In this document: in pieces, positions 28,282 to 35,562 of the stretch
Layout: every line of letters starts with the position of its first letter
How positions within the stretch are numbered: the first letter of the stretch is position 1
Assembly: GCA_022870745.1 (NCBI GenBank)
Contig: CP085323.1
Coordinates: 1,178,001-1,242,000 of the forward strand
Reading direction: 5' to 3'
Source of the DNA: Silvibacterium acidisoli
Lineage (GTDB): Bacteria > Acidobacteriota > Terriglobia > Terriglobales > Acidobacteriaceae
DNA: 64,000 bases
Notes under the pieces: generated by a model
Seen by the model: only the letters and a program-made list of their open reading frames with translations
The model's database searches: none
Told to the model about the DNA's origin: nothing
Program-made: the position numbers and the translations under genes

Positions 28282-28297
28282 ACTCTTCCTCGCGGGC

Positions 28298-28315
28298 ACT
28301 ATACATTTGTATAGT
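28298..28315. promoter_or_regulatory. Probable HxlR operator palindrome
   Basis: ACTATAC and GTATAGT form a perfect 7-bp inverted repeat around ATTT, in the only gap between the hxlR-type gene and the divergent flavin oxidoreductase gene. Its size and place match operators of MarR/HxlR-like dimers. Confidence 0.65.
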
Positions 28316-28383
28316 ATGTGACTTTTATTGCTGTATTTACGGTTATTCCAGTATTTCCTATCTTACATAGCAGAGGTAGGAAA

Positions 28384-29457
28384 ATGCTTTTCGAACCGAT
28401 ACAAATTGGCGGTGTTGAGTTCCACAACCGAGTTTTTATGTCTCCGATGTGTATGCACTCGGGAGACGAGGAAGGTCGCGTCAGCGACTTCCATCTGGTG
28501 CATTACGGTGCACGCGCCCTGGGTGGCGCGTCTCTTGTCTTCCTGGAGACCACGGCAATCCTGCCGAACGGCGTCATCGGCCCCGGTGACATCGGCATCT
28601 GGAGCGATGAACATATTCCGGGCCTCGCTCGTGTCGTGGATGTGATCCACAAGATGGGCGGCAAGGCGGGAGCGCAGCTCGGTCACGCGGGCAGAGTGCT
28701 CGGGGTTACGGGCCGTCCGGTCATCGCCCCATCAGCCATTCCGTTTGCAGATGGTTTCGCGACACCGACTGCGTTGGATGAAGCTGGCATTCAGCAAGTC
28801 ATCGCGGCTTTCCGGGACGGCGCACGCCGCGCTCGTGAAGCCGGTTTCGATGTCATCGAGATTCACACGGCGCATGGCTACCTGCTCAATGAGTTCCTTT
28901 CTCCGTTGGCGAATCACCGTACGGATCAGTGGGGCGGGTCTCACGAAAATCGCTATCGCATCGTCCGCGCGATCATCAATGAGGTCAAGCGTGAATGGAG
29001 CGGTCCATTGTTCGTGCGTGTTTCGACAACGGACTATGCCGAAGGCGGCAATCGCCCCGAAGACTTCCTGATCTACGGGAAATGGATGAAGGAGCAAGGC
29101 GTTCATCTCATCGATTGCTCGTCGGGTGGTATCGCCATGATGAAGATCGACAGCTATCCGGGCTACCAGGTTCCTGCTGCAGAACTGCTTCGTCGGGAAC
29201 TGGGCATCATGACGGGCGCTGTGGGGCTGATCGAAAACGGTGCCCAGGCGGAAGGTATCCTGCGCGACGGACGTGCCGATGTGGTGCTGATCGGTCGAGA
29301 GATGTTGCGTGATCCGTTCTGGGTTCGCTCTGCCGCAGACGCACTGCGTGCGACGGTTCCGGTTCCCGACCAGTACACCCGTTACGGTGCTTACTGGCTG
29401 CGGCACAAGCCCAATCCGGCAGCGTCAGCACCGGCTCTCACCACATCGCGTTACTAA
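28384..29457 (+). CDS. Old Yellow Enzyme family NADH:flavin oxidoreductase (YqjM-like)
   Basis: The ATG at 28384 follows GAGGTAGGAAA. The 357-residue protein is an FMN-containing TIM barrel reducing electron-poor C=C bonds such as enones. It has VFMSPMCMHSGDEEGRV with the thermophilic-like Cys near residue 26, QLGHAGR, the substrate-binding HTAHGYLLNEFLSPLANHRT, GSHENRYRIV and the FMN-phosphate loop LIGREMLRDP. Length fits the YqjM class. The open frame back to 28318 adds residues that do not fit. It is followed by a dehydrogenase gene 53 bases later; the two probably form a unit controlled by the HxlR regulator. Confidence 0.93.
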   Translation: MLFEPIQIGGVEFHNRVFMSPMCMHSGDEEGRVSDFHLVHYGARALGGASLVFLETTAILPNGVIGPGDIGIWSDEHIPGLARVVDVIHKMGGKAGAQLGHAGRVLGVTGRPVIAPSAIPFADGFATPTALDEAGIQQVIAAFRDGARRAREAGFDVIEIHTAHGYLLNEFLSPLANHRTDQWGGSHENRYRIVRAIINEVKREWSGPLFVRVSTTDYAEGGNRPEDFLIYGKWMKEQGVHLIDCSSGGIAMMKIDSYPGYQVPAAELLRRELGIMTGAVGLIENGAQAEGILRDGRADVVLIGREMLRDPFWVRSAADALRATVPVPDQYTRYGAYWLRHKPNPAASAPALTTSRY

Positions 29458-29510
29458 CCACGCAATGCTGTCACAGTTCACAACAGCACTTCACCTGAAA
29501 GGTAAAGACA

Positions 29511-30503
29511 ATGCCAAAGCTAGTACGTTTCCATGAAGTCGGTGGCCCCGACGTTTTGAAGATTGAAGAAGTTGAGATTCCTACTCCGAGCGCGGGGCAG
29601 GTGCGAATCAAGGTCAAGGCGATTGGACTGAATCGCGCTGAATCGATGTATCGCACTGGCGCGTATGTCGAAGAGCCAGTGTTTCCTGCGCTGCTCGGAT
29701 ATGAAGCAGCCGGTGAGATCGAAGCCGTGGGACCGGATATCACCGAGTTCAAAATCGGAGACAAGGTGAGTGTCGTACCTGCATTCAGCTTCTTGGACTA
29801 CGGTCTCTACGGAGAACTGGTCCTTGCTCCGGCCCGCGCGGTCGTCAAGCATCCCGAGACTCTGAGCTGGGAAGAGGCTGCTGCTGTCTGGATGCAGTAT
29901 GTGACAGCTTGGGGCGGTCTCATCGAGTTCGCGAAGCTCGGCAAGGGCGACACTGTCGTCATTTCCGCCGCATCGAGCAGCGTTGGCATCGCCGCGATTC
30001 AAATTGCCAAGCAGGTGGGTGCGACCTCGATTGCGCTGACCCGCACCAACACGAAGGTCGCCGAGCTGAAAGCTGCCGGTGCTGACTTTGTGGTCGTCAC
30101 GGACGAACAAGACCTGGTGAAGGAGATCCTCGCGATCACTGGAGGAAAGGGCGCGGAAGTAGTCTTCGATCCCGTTGGCGGCCCGACTTTCTCGAAGCTG
30201 GCAGGCGCAACAGCGATCGACGGGACGATGATTCTGTACGGAGCACTAAGCCCCGAGCCAACGACGTTGTCCGCAGTCGAAGTTCTGGGACGGCACCTGA
30301 CTATCCGCGGCTTTCAACTCTTCGAGGCTTCGACCGACGACGCGCGACTCGAAAAGGCAAAGAAGTTCATCGTCGAAGGCCTGGCTTCCGGCTCTCTCAA
30401 GCCCGTGCTTGCCAAGACCTTCCCGTTTGAGGCGATCGTGAACGCACATCACTACCTCGAAAGCAATGCACAGATCGGCAAAGTGGTGGTGAGCGTCAAC
30501 TAA
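29511..30503 (+). CDS. Zinc-independent MDR-family alcohol dehydrogenase/quinone oxidoreductase
   Basis: A 330-residue medium-chain dehydrogenase/reductase. The GroES-like N-terminus has AGQVRIKVKAIGLNRAESMYRTG and PALLGYEAAGEIEAVGPD; the NADP-binding fold has VVISAASSSVGIAAIQIAK followed by ALTRTNTKV. The structural-zinc cysteines of classical ADHs are absent, so it is a quinone oxidoreductase-type enzyme. Together with the flavin oxidoreductase gene it fits detoxification of reactive electrophiles. The ribosome site GAAAGGTAAAG lies just upstream of the start. Confidence 0.88.
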   Translation: MPKLVRFHEVGGPDVLKIEEVEIPTPSAGQVRIKVKAIGLNRAESMYRTGAYVEEPVFPALLGYEAAGEIEAVGPDITEFKIGDKVSVVPAFSFLDYGLYGELVLAPARAVVKHPETLSWEEAAAVWMQYVTAWGGLIEFAKLGKGDTVVISAASSSVGIAAIQIAKQVGATSIALTRTNTKVAELKAAGADFVVVTDEQDLVKEILAITGGKGAEVVFDPVGGPTFSKLAGATAIDGTMILYGALSPEPTTLSAVEVLGRHLTIRGFQLFEASTDDARLEKAKKFIVEGLASGSLKPVLAKTFPFEAIVNAHHYLESNAQIGKVVVSVN

Positions 30504-30775
30504 CGACTCGGCTCCGATCAACGTAGAACGCTGTTCATATGGCCTCTGGAACACAATGCTGGGCATCTCTCGACGAGGTGCCCGGCGCTCTGCTGCCGAT
30601 TCAGATAGGTTCGCTGCCTCGATCGACGGCGTTTGCATTTGGAGCGGTTAAACCTCATAAGTCCCGACAAACGCGGTTTGCGGAAGCAATGCCATCCACT
30701 TATGCCGCGATGAAGCTGCGTCATGAATGGGGCACTCGGTTTGATTGTCGACCTGGCGATTCGCCAGATTTCTTC
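30504..30775. other. Intergenic region with palindrome copy C
   Basis: About 270 bases between the dehydrogenase gene and the ArsR promoter. Apart from palindrome copy C at 30690 nothing is recognised. Short open frames on both strands (30518-30784 minus, 30539-30817 plus) translate the palindrome and have no start signals. Confidence 0.4.
30690..30735. repeat. 48-bp dispersed palindrome, copy C
   Basis: TGCCATCCACTTATGCCGCG and GCGTCATGAATGGGGCAC correspond to copies A and B. It lacks one C and carries C-to-T at one left-arm position, yet the right arm is unchanged. Confidence 0.75.
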
Positions 30776-30813
30776 TTGACACAAACTAAAAATCCACTAC
30801 CATTTGGTTGTGG
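30776..30813 (+). promoter_or_regulatory. Promoter and ArsR-type operator for the arsR-SRPBCC pair
   Basis: TTGACA at 30776-30781 is a perfect -35 box; TACCAT at 30798-30803 is the best -10 box after 16 bases. CCACTACCA at 30794-30802 is an imperfect inverted repeat of TGGTTGTGG at 30805-30813, including the core ACCATTTGGT. The operator overlaps the -10 box and the translation start, so a bound regulator would block transcription. Confidence 0.7.
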
Positions 30814-31154
30814 ATAGGTTGGATTCTACATTCGCGGCTTTGTCTGATCCCACGCGCCGGGCTATGCTCGCGCAGCTTTCGCGGGGGCCTGCCTCTGTGC
30901 ATGCCTTGACGGAGCCTTTTGCACTCTCGCAGCAAATGATTTCAAAGCATATTGCTTGTCTTGTACGGGCGCGGATCGTAATCAAGACCAAGCGTGGACG
31001 GGAGAGCGTGTGCACCCTTCGGCCAGAGGCGATCAAGACAGTCAGCGACTGGGCGATGAGCTATCGCCAACTCTGGGAAGAGCGTTTCGACAAGCTGGAT
31101 GTGGTAGTCAGGCAAATGAAACAAGAGGAGGATGACAAAAAGCATGGTCAATGA
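30810..31154 (+). CDS. ArsR family transcriptional regulator
   Basis: A 114-residue winged-helix repressor. It shows FAALSDPTRRAMLAQLSRGP, the start of the HTH, FALSQQMISKHIACLVRA as the recognition helix, and IVIKTKRGRESVCTL as the wing. Its usual metal-binding Cys motif (ELCVCDL) is absent. In this pairing it regulates a downstream SRPBCC gene rather than metals. The most likely start is the GTG at 30810, at the expected transcription start (leaderless); a TTG at 30804 is also in frame. The stop overlaps the next gene. Confidence 0.9.
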   Translation: MDRLDSTFAALSDPTRRAMLAQLSRGPASVHALTEPFALSQQMISKHIACLVRARIVIKTKRGRESVCTLRPEAIKTVSDWAMSYRQLWEERFDKLDVVVRQMKQEEDDKKHGQ

Positions 31155-31641
31155 GACAGAGCGGATGATGATTACAAGAATTTTCGATGCCCCACGCGAA
31201 CTGGTCTGGAAGGCGTGGACAGACCCGAAGTACGTCATGCAATGGTGGGGACCGAAAGGTTTTACTGCGCCTGTCTGCAAGATGGATTTTCGCGTTGGTG
31301 GAAAATTCCTGTGCTGCATGAGAACTCCGGATGGGCAGGATTTCTGGAATGCCGGTGAATACCACGAGATTGTTCCGCACGAGAAGATCGTTTCCTCCAT
31401 GTACTTTTCCGACGCGGACGGAAACAAGGTTGAACCCGAGCACTATGGAATAGAGCACACAGCCAACGCCGATGTGTACGACGTGACTCTTTTCGAAGAT
31501 CTAGGAAACGGTCAGACGAAGCTCACCTTCATTGGCAATGAAACCATGGAAGAGGCAACGAAGAGCGGTCAGGTCGAGGGCTGGCAGCAGATCCTCGATA
31601 AAGTTGCTGCGGTTGTTGAGGAACTGCAGCAGGCGAAGTAA
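31132..31641 (+). CDS. SRPBCC (AHSA1-like) domain protein
   Basis: A 169-residue protein with the START/SRPBCC helix-grip fold: ITRIFDAPRELVWKAWTDPK, then WWGPKGFTAPVCKMDFRVGG and QVEGWQQILDKVAAVVEEL. The family binds hydrophobic ligands in its cavity; the exact ligand is unknown. It is paired with the ArsR regulator, and its start lies 23 bases before that stop codon (ATG at 31132 or 31144), so translation is coupled. The GAGGAGG sequence just upstream is a strong ribosome site but sits very close to 31132, which supports 31144 as an alternative. Confidence 0.88.
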   Translation: MTKSMVNETERMMITRIFDAPRELVWKAWTDPKYVMQWWGPKGFTAPVCKMDFRVGGKFLCCMRTPDGQDFWNAGEYHEIVPHEKIVSSMYFSDADGNKVEPEHYGIEHTANADVYDVTLFEDLGNGQTKLTFIGNETMEEATKSGQVEGWQQILDKVAAVVEELQQAK

Positions 31642-31790
31642 GGCGCAGCGGGTTTCAACCACCGCTGGCAGAGTCAGGGGCCGCCTGTGCATGTGGGCGG
31701 CCCCGCCTCAATTGTTGCTTTAGAGGCAACGCACTCAAAGTGAGAAACGACCACCGGAAACGCTCTCCTAAAACCATCCGGCCGCTGGTC

Positions 31791-33038
31791 TCACGCGGGA
31801 ACCGCTTCCGTTTTCTGACGGGAGAGCAGCTGGGTAATTCCCAGCGCTGTCAGTACGCATAGGAACGCAAACAGGAAAGCGCTGGGGTAGCCGAAGGCTT
31901 CGATCAGGGCTCCAGCTACGGGGCCTACCAGGAAGAAGGACACGTCCGCGAAACCGGTGTAGACGCCCAGGGCCGCGCCGCGATTTCGCTGGGGTACGCG
32001 GCGGACGGCTTCGACTCCCATGGCGGGAAAGACGAGCGACAGCCCGAGGCCGGTCAGCAGCGCTCCTGCGACCGCCATCCAGGGGGCACGTGCCTGCCAG
32101 ACGAGCATGGTGCCCACCGACTCTATCGCCAGGCTGATGAGGCCGACCGGGAAGGCTCCCCAGCGGTCGATCGAGCCCATGAAGAAGACGCGCGAGGCCA
32201 CGTAGGCGAGGCCGAAGGCGGTGAGGCACTCCACGGCTCCGTCCCAATGGCGGTGGTTGTAGAGCAGCGCCGCGAAGGTGGCTAGTACGCTGTATCCGAC
32301 GCCGCCGAGGGCCAGCACCACTCCGTAGGGAGTGACGCGCCCCAGCACCTGGCGGAAGGGCAGATGCTCGCCGGGCGCGGAGAGAATGTTCTCCTTGTAG
32401 ATGGCGAAAAGGAAGCCGGCCACGCAGCCGGTGAGGGTGAGCACGCCGATCGCCTCCAGCCCCCAGTGCTTTTGCAGAATGACGCCGAGCGGCGCGCCGA
32501 ATGCCAGGGCGGAGTAGGTGCAGATGCCGTTCCAGCCGATGACCTTCACGGTGTGTTCGGGCCCGACTCCGCTGATGCCCCAGAGCGTGGCGCCGGTCGA
32601 GCCGAGGCTTTCTCCGAAGCCGAGCACGAGGCGGCTGGCGATCAGCATGCCCAGGCCGACGCGCACCTGCGCGTGCGCCATGGGAGCGAGCGTGAGCAGC
32701 AGGCCGCTGAAAGCGCACAGGGCCATGCCCCAGACGACCGAAATTTTGGGCCCGTAGGTATCGGAGATGCGGCCTGCCCAGGGGCGGCTGATCAGTGTCG
32801 CCATGTACTGCACGCTGATGACAAAGCCGGCCATCGTGGTGCTGAAGCCCATGGCCAGGTGCACATGGGTGGGAAGCACGGCCAGCGGGAGCCCCATGGA
32901 GAGATACACAAGAAAGGTAAAAGCGGTGTAGCCGAGAATTTTTAGCGTATTGCCTTTATCGGGCCCAGTTTTATCCGGCACAGTTGTGACGGAGGCCTCC
33001 ACAGAAGGCTGTTGGCTGAGGACTTGCAAGGGACTCAT
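31791..33038 (-). CDS. MFS transporter (YfcJ/YhhS-like)
   Basis: The 415-residue protein has twelve predicted membrane segments. The MFS loop motif between helices 2 and 3 reads SRPWAGRISDTYGPK. Motifs such as GFGESLGSTGATLWGI and the long hydrophilic N-terminus (about 30 residues) match the YhhS/YfcJ group of putative efflux transporters, substrate unknown. The 316-codon minus-strand frame at 31768-32718 is Arg/Pro-rich and is a shadow of this gene. Divergent from the GT2 gene, with about 100 bases between. Confidence 0.87.
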   Translation of the reverse strand: MSPLQVLSQQPSVEASVTTVPDKTGPDKGNTLKILGYTAFTFLVYLSMGLPLAVLPTHVHLAMGFSTTMAGFVISVQYMATLISRPWAGRISDTYGPKISVVWGMALCAFSGLLLTLAPMAHAQVRVGLGMLIASRLVLGFGESLGSTGATLWGISGVGPEHTVKVIGWNGICTYSALAFGAPLGVILQKHWGLEAIGVLTLTGCVAGFLFAIYKENILSAPGEHLPFRQVLGRVTPYGVVLALGGVGYSVLATFAALLYNHRHWDGAVECLTAFGLAYVASRVFFMGSIDRWGAFPVGLISLAIESVGTMLVWQARAPWMAVAGALLTGLGLSLVFPAMGVEAVRRVPQRNRGAALGVYTGFADVSFFLVGPVAGALIEAFGYPSAFLFAFLCVLTALGITQLLSRQKTEAVPA

Positions 33039-33139
33039 ACTCTATTATCGTTCATCCGGAAGGGGCTGGCTTCCGTCTGGCTTCGCCTTATCCCGCACCG
33101 TACAATAGAGTTGCAGCACTTTCCCCGGAGGCATTTGCC

Positions 33140-34807
33140 CTGCTCGAACAACTGGCTTCTTTCCTGACGACGCAAAGCTTCGCAGCGGCACAGACGCTCG
33201 GGTTTTTCATGCCGAAGAACGACCTCCGGCACTACCTCCGCTACCACTACGGCGACCACACCTTCGAGCACCTTTACCGCTGGAACTGGTTCGACACCTC
33301 GCTGCTGATTCCGTACTTCATCGTCATGATCATCCTGGCGTTCTACGGACTGCATCGCTACCAGCTGGTCTATCTCTATTACAAGAATCGCAAGAACGCC
33401 GCAAAGGAACCGCCGAAGCGCTTCGAGACGCTGCCCAAGGTGACCATCCAGCTGCCCATCTTCAATGAGCAGTTCGTCATCGACCGCCTGATAGATGCCT
33501 GCTCGAAGATCGACTATCCGCGCGAGCTGCTCGAGATCCAGGTGCTCGACGACTCGACCGACGAGACGAAAGACGTAGCCAGCGCCATCTGCACGCGCTA
33601 CCAGGCGATGGGCACGCCCATCGTCTACCTGCACCGCACCAATCGCCACGGCTTCAAGGCCGGTGCGCTCGACGAAGGCCTGAAGGTTGCCAAGGGCGAC
33701 TTCGTGGCCATCTTCGACGCCGACTTTGTGCCTCCGCCGGACTGGCTGATGAAGGTTGTGCACCACTTCGCCGAGCCTGAAATCGGCATGGTGCAGACGC
33801 GCTGGACGCACCTGAACCGCGACTACAGCTTTCTCACGCAGGTGGAAGCCATCCTGCTCGACGGACATTTTGTACTGGAGCATGGAGGTCGTTCGCGCGC
33901 CGGTGTCTTCTTCAACTTCAACGGCACGGCTGGCATGTGGCGCCGCGAGGTGATCGGCGAGGCAGGCGGATGGCAACACGATACGCTTACCGAAGACACC
34001 GACCTCAGCTATCGCGCACAGCTCAAGGGCTGGAAGTTCAAATACCTGCAGGACGTCGAATGTCCGGCCGAGCTGCCCATCGAGATGACGGCATTCAAGA
34101 CGCAGCAGGCGCGCTGGGCCAAGGGACTCATCCAGACCTCGAAAAAGGTTCTGCCGAATGTCTTCAAGAGCGATCTGCCATGGCACATCAAGCTCGAGGC
34201 CTGGTATCACCTGACGGCGAACCTGAGCTATCCGCTGATGGTGGTGCTCTCCGTGCTGCTCATGCCGGCCATGGTCATCCGCTTTTACCAGGGATGGTTC
34301 CAGATGCTGCTGATCGACTTTCCGCTCTTCATGGCGTCGACCTTCTCGATCTCGTCGTTCTACCTTGTCTCGCAGAAAGAGCTGTTCCCGAAGCGCTGGT
34401 ATCGCACGTTTCTCTATCTGCCGTTCCTGATGTCGCTGGGCGTGGGCCTGACCGTGACGAACACCCGCGCGGTGATGGAAGCGATCTTCGGCATCAAGAG
34501 CTCCTTCAAGCGCACGCCGAAGTATCGCGTGGAGAAGCGCGGCGAAAAATCGCAGGCTGCAAAATATCGCAAGCGGCTCGGTATCGTTCCGTGGATCGAG
34601 CTGGCCATCGGCTGCTACTTCGCGCTGACTATCTGGTACGCGTGGGTGAATGAGAACTACTTCACCATCCCGTTCCTTCTGCTGTTCGTCATCGGCTACT
34701 GGTACACCGGTCTGCTGTCGTTGCTGCAAGGGCGCTTCGAGCGCTGGCGCAGCGGCGGAGCGAATCTCGATGAATCGTCACCGAAGCCTTTCCCGGTTGG
34801 GGTGTAG
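33140..34807 (+). CDS. Processive GT2 glycosyltransferase (CslA/cellulose-synthase-like)
   Basis: The protein polymerises a beta-linked polysaccharide at the inner membrane. It has a first membrane segment (LLIPYFIVMIILAFYGLHRY), the GT-A domain with PKVTIQLPIFNE, VLDDSTDE, DADF (metal binding), TEDTDLSYR and the processive-synthase motif QQARW (TQQARWAKG), then four or five further helices. It is closest in pattern to beta-mannan synthase-like enzymes. The ATG at 33209 gives 532 residues but has no ribosome site; a CTG at 33140, with GGAGG eight bases upstream (33127-33131), would add 23 plausible residues and is used here. The cause of the choice is stated in the findings. Confidence 0.85.
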   Translation: MLEQLASFLTTQSFAAAQTLGFFMPKNDLRHYLRYHYGDHTFEHLYRWNWFDTSLLIPYFIVMIILAFYGLHRYQLVYLYYKNRKNAAKEPPKRFETLPKVTIQLPIFNEQFVIDRLIDACSKIDYPRELLEIQVLDDSTDETKDVASAICTRYQAMGTPIVYLHRTNRHGFKAGALDEGLKVAKGDFVAIFDADFVPPPDWLMKVVHHFAEPEIGMVQTRWTHLNRDYSFLTQVEAILLDGHFVLEHGGRSRAGVFFNFNGTAGMWRREVIGEAGGWQHDTLTEDTDLSYRAQLKGWKFKYLQDVECPAELPIEMTAFKTQQARWAKGLIQTSKKVLPNVFKSDLPWHIKLEAWYHLTANLSYPLMVVLSVLLMPAMVIRFYQGWFQMLLIDFPLFMASTFSISSFYLVSQKELFPKRWYRTFLYLPFLMSLGVGLTVTNTRAVMEAIFGIKSSFKRTPKYRVEKRGEKSQAAKYRKRLGIVPWIELAIGCYFALTIWYAWVNENYFTIPFLLLFVIGYWYTGLLSLLQGRFERWRSGGANLDESSPKPFPVGV

Positions 34808-34818
34808 ATCGTAAGAAT

Positions 34819-35256
34819 ATGTTCGGTTTCTTTCTCGTATTCGCTCTTTCCGCATTCAGCGCACTCTGGTGCCTGCTCTGCTATCTCATTTCGTATCTGA
34901 GCGGATGGATGAAACTATCGAACCACTTCGCTGCAGATCGCTCCTTCACTTTCTCCGGCGAACGCGTTCGCTTCTGCAGCGGCTCGATGCTCCGGCACAT
35001 TCAGTACAGAGGCATCCTCGAAGTCGGCTGCAACGAAGACGGCTTGCATCTTGCACTCATCTGGCCGTTTCGCATCAGCCATCCGCGTCTGATCATTCCC
35101 TGGGGCGAGATCGCTATCGGCGAACCGGAAAAGCGATTTGGCATTTTCACGGTCACACCGCTTCTACTGGGAAGAACACTGCAGACGCCGTTCACGGTCT
35201 ACACCGGCCGCGCCCGGCAACTCATCGAAAAGTGGGTCGCGGAAGTCGCTCCGTAA
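34819..35256 (+). CDS. Small membrane-anchored protein of unknown function
   Basis: A 145-residue protein with one strong N-terminal membrane helix (FFLVFALSAFSALWCLLCYL) and a soluble, beta-rich remainder (HIQYRGILEVGCNEDGLHLA, TLQTPFTVYTGRARQL). No family recognised. It starts 11 bases after the GT2 gene and is probably co-transcribed, so it may assist that synthase or its export. Confidence 0.65.
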   Translation: MFGFFLVFALSAFSALWCLLCYLISYLSGWMKLSNHFAADRSFTFSGERVRFCSGSMLRHIQYRGILEVGCNEDGLHLALIWPFRISHPRLIIPWGEIAIGEPEKRFGIFTVTPLLLGRTLQTPFTVYTGRARQLIEKWVAEVAP

Positions 35257-35308
35257 AAGATACGGTTCGGGAATGGATGACGCGCCTTTGCTTTAGGGGA
35301 GGGTAAAA

Positions 35309-35339
35309 GTGCAGATCCCTCATTGCCTTCGAAATGAAA
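35309..35339 (+). repeat. Degenerate copy of the 31-bp GTGCAGATCC repeat
   Basis: It begins GTGCAGATCCCTCA exactly like the perfect copies at 41 kb, preceded by TAAAA as at 41671, then diverges (five mismatches in total). Confidence 0.6.
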
Positions 35340-35470
35340 GACGAATAGAGATCAGCGGACAAACGGGTGGCGCAAAAAAGGTGTCGCTTAAAAACAAGCG
35401 AAGACTGAGAAGAAGCAGGTCAGCGCTTTAGCCCTGATATTTCCGGTTCAGTGAGAAAAGGGATTGCCGC

Positions 35471-35507
35471 CCTTGAGGTAAGTTCCAGAACCTTGAGGTA
35501 AGTTCCA
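35471..35507 (+). repeat. Tandem direct repeat, period 20
   Basis: CCTTGAGGTAAGTTCCA occurs at 35471-35487 and again at 35491-35507, just before a terminator stem. Function unknown; it may be slippage-made. Confidence 0.7.
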
Positions 35508-35508
35508 C

Positions 35509-35546
35509 AACGAAAGAGCGGAGGCCAAGGCCTCCGCTCTTTCGTT
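35509..35546. terminator. Long hairpin terminator of the beta-barrel gene
   Basis: A perfect 18-bp stem (35509-35526 with 35529-35546) and a 2-base loop lie 16 bases past the stop codon of the minus-strand OMP gene. The core is AGAGCGGAGGCC. Confidence 0.85.
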
Positions 35547-35562
35547 TGATTTGTGAAACGGG

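Larger units (their letters stand above)
35257..35508. other. Intergenic region with a degenerate 31-bp repeat and a tandem repeat
   Basis: Contains a degenerate copy of the dispersed 31-bp repeat (35309-35339) and a tandem 20-base repeat (35471-35507). No gene is recognised. Confidence 0.5.

Noticed and set aside
23144-30735. CRISPR array made of the repeats in the accessory region
   Set aside because: Copies are kilobases apart, with genes between them; there are no regular spacers.
30518-30784. ORF containing palindrome copy C
   Set aside because: Its protein includes the translated palindrome (also seen in the ORF at 27560-27799), which shows that it is a chance frame over a repeat.
31768-32718. 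316-codon ORF overlapping the MFS gene in another frame
   Set aside because: Arg/Pro-rich without hydrophobic segments; the MFS frame has twelve helices.
33035-34729. 564-codon ORF antisense to the GT2 gene
   Set aside because: Follows the codon pattern of the opposite strand, and the GT2 protein has all family motifs.
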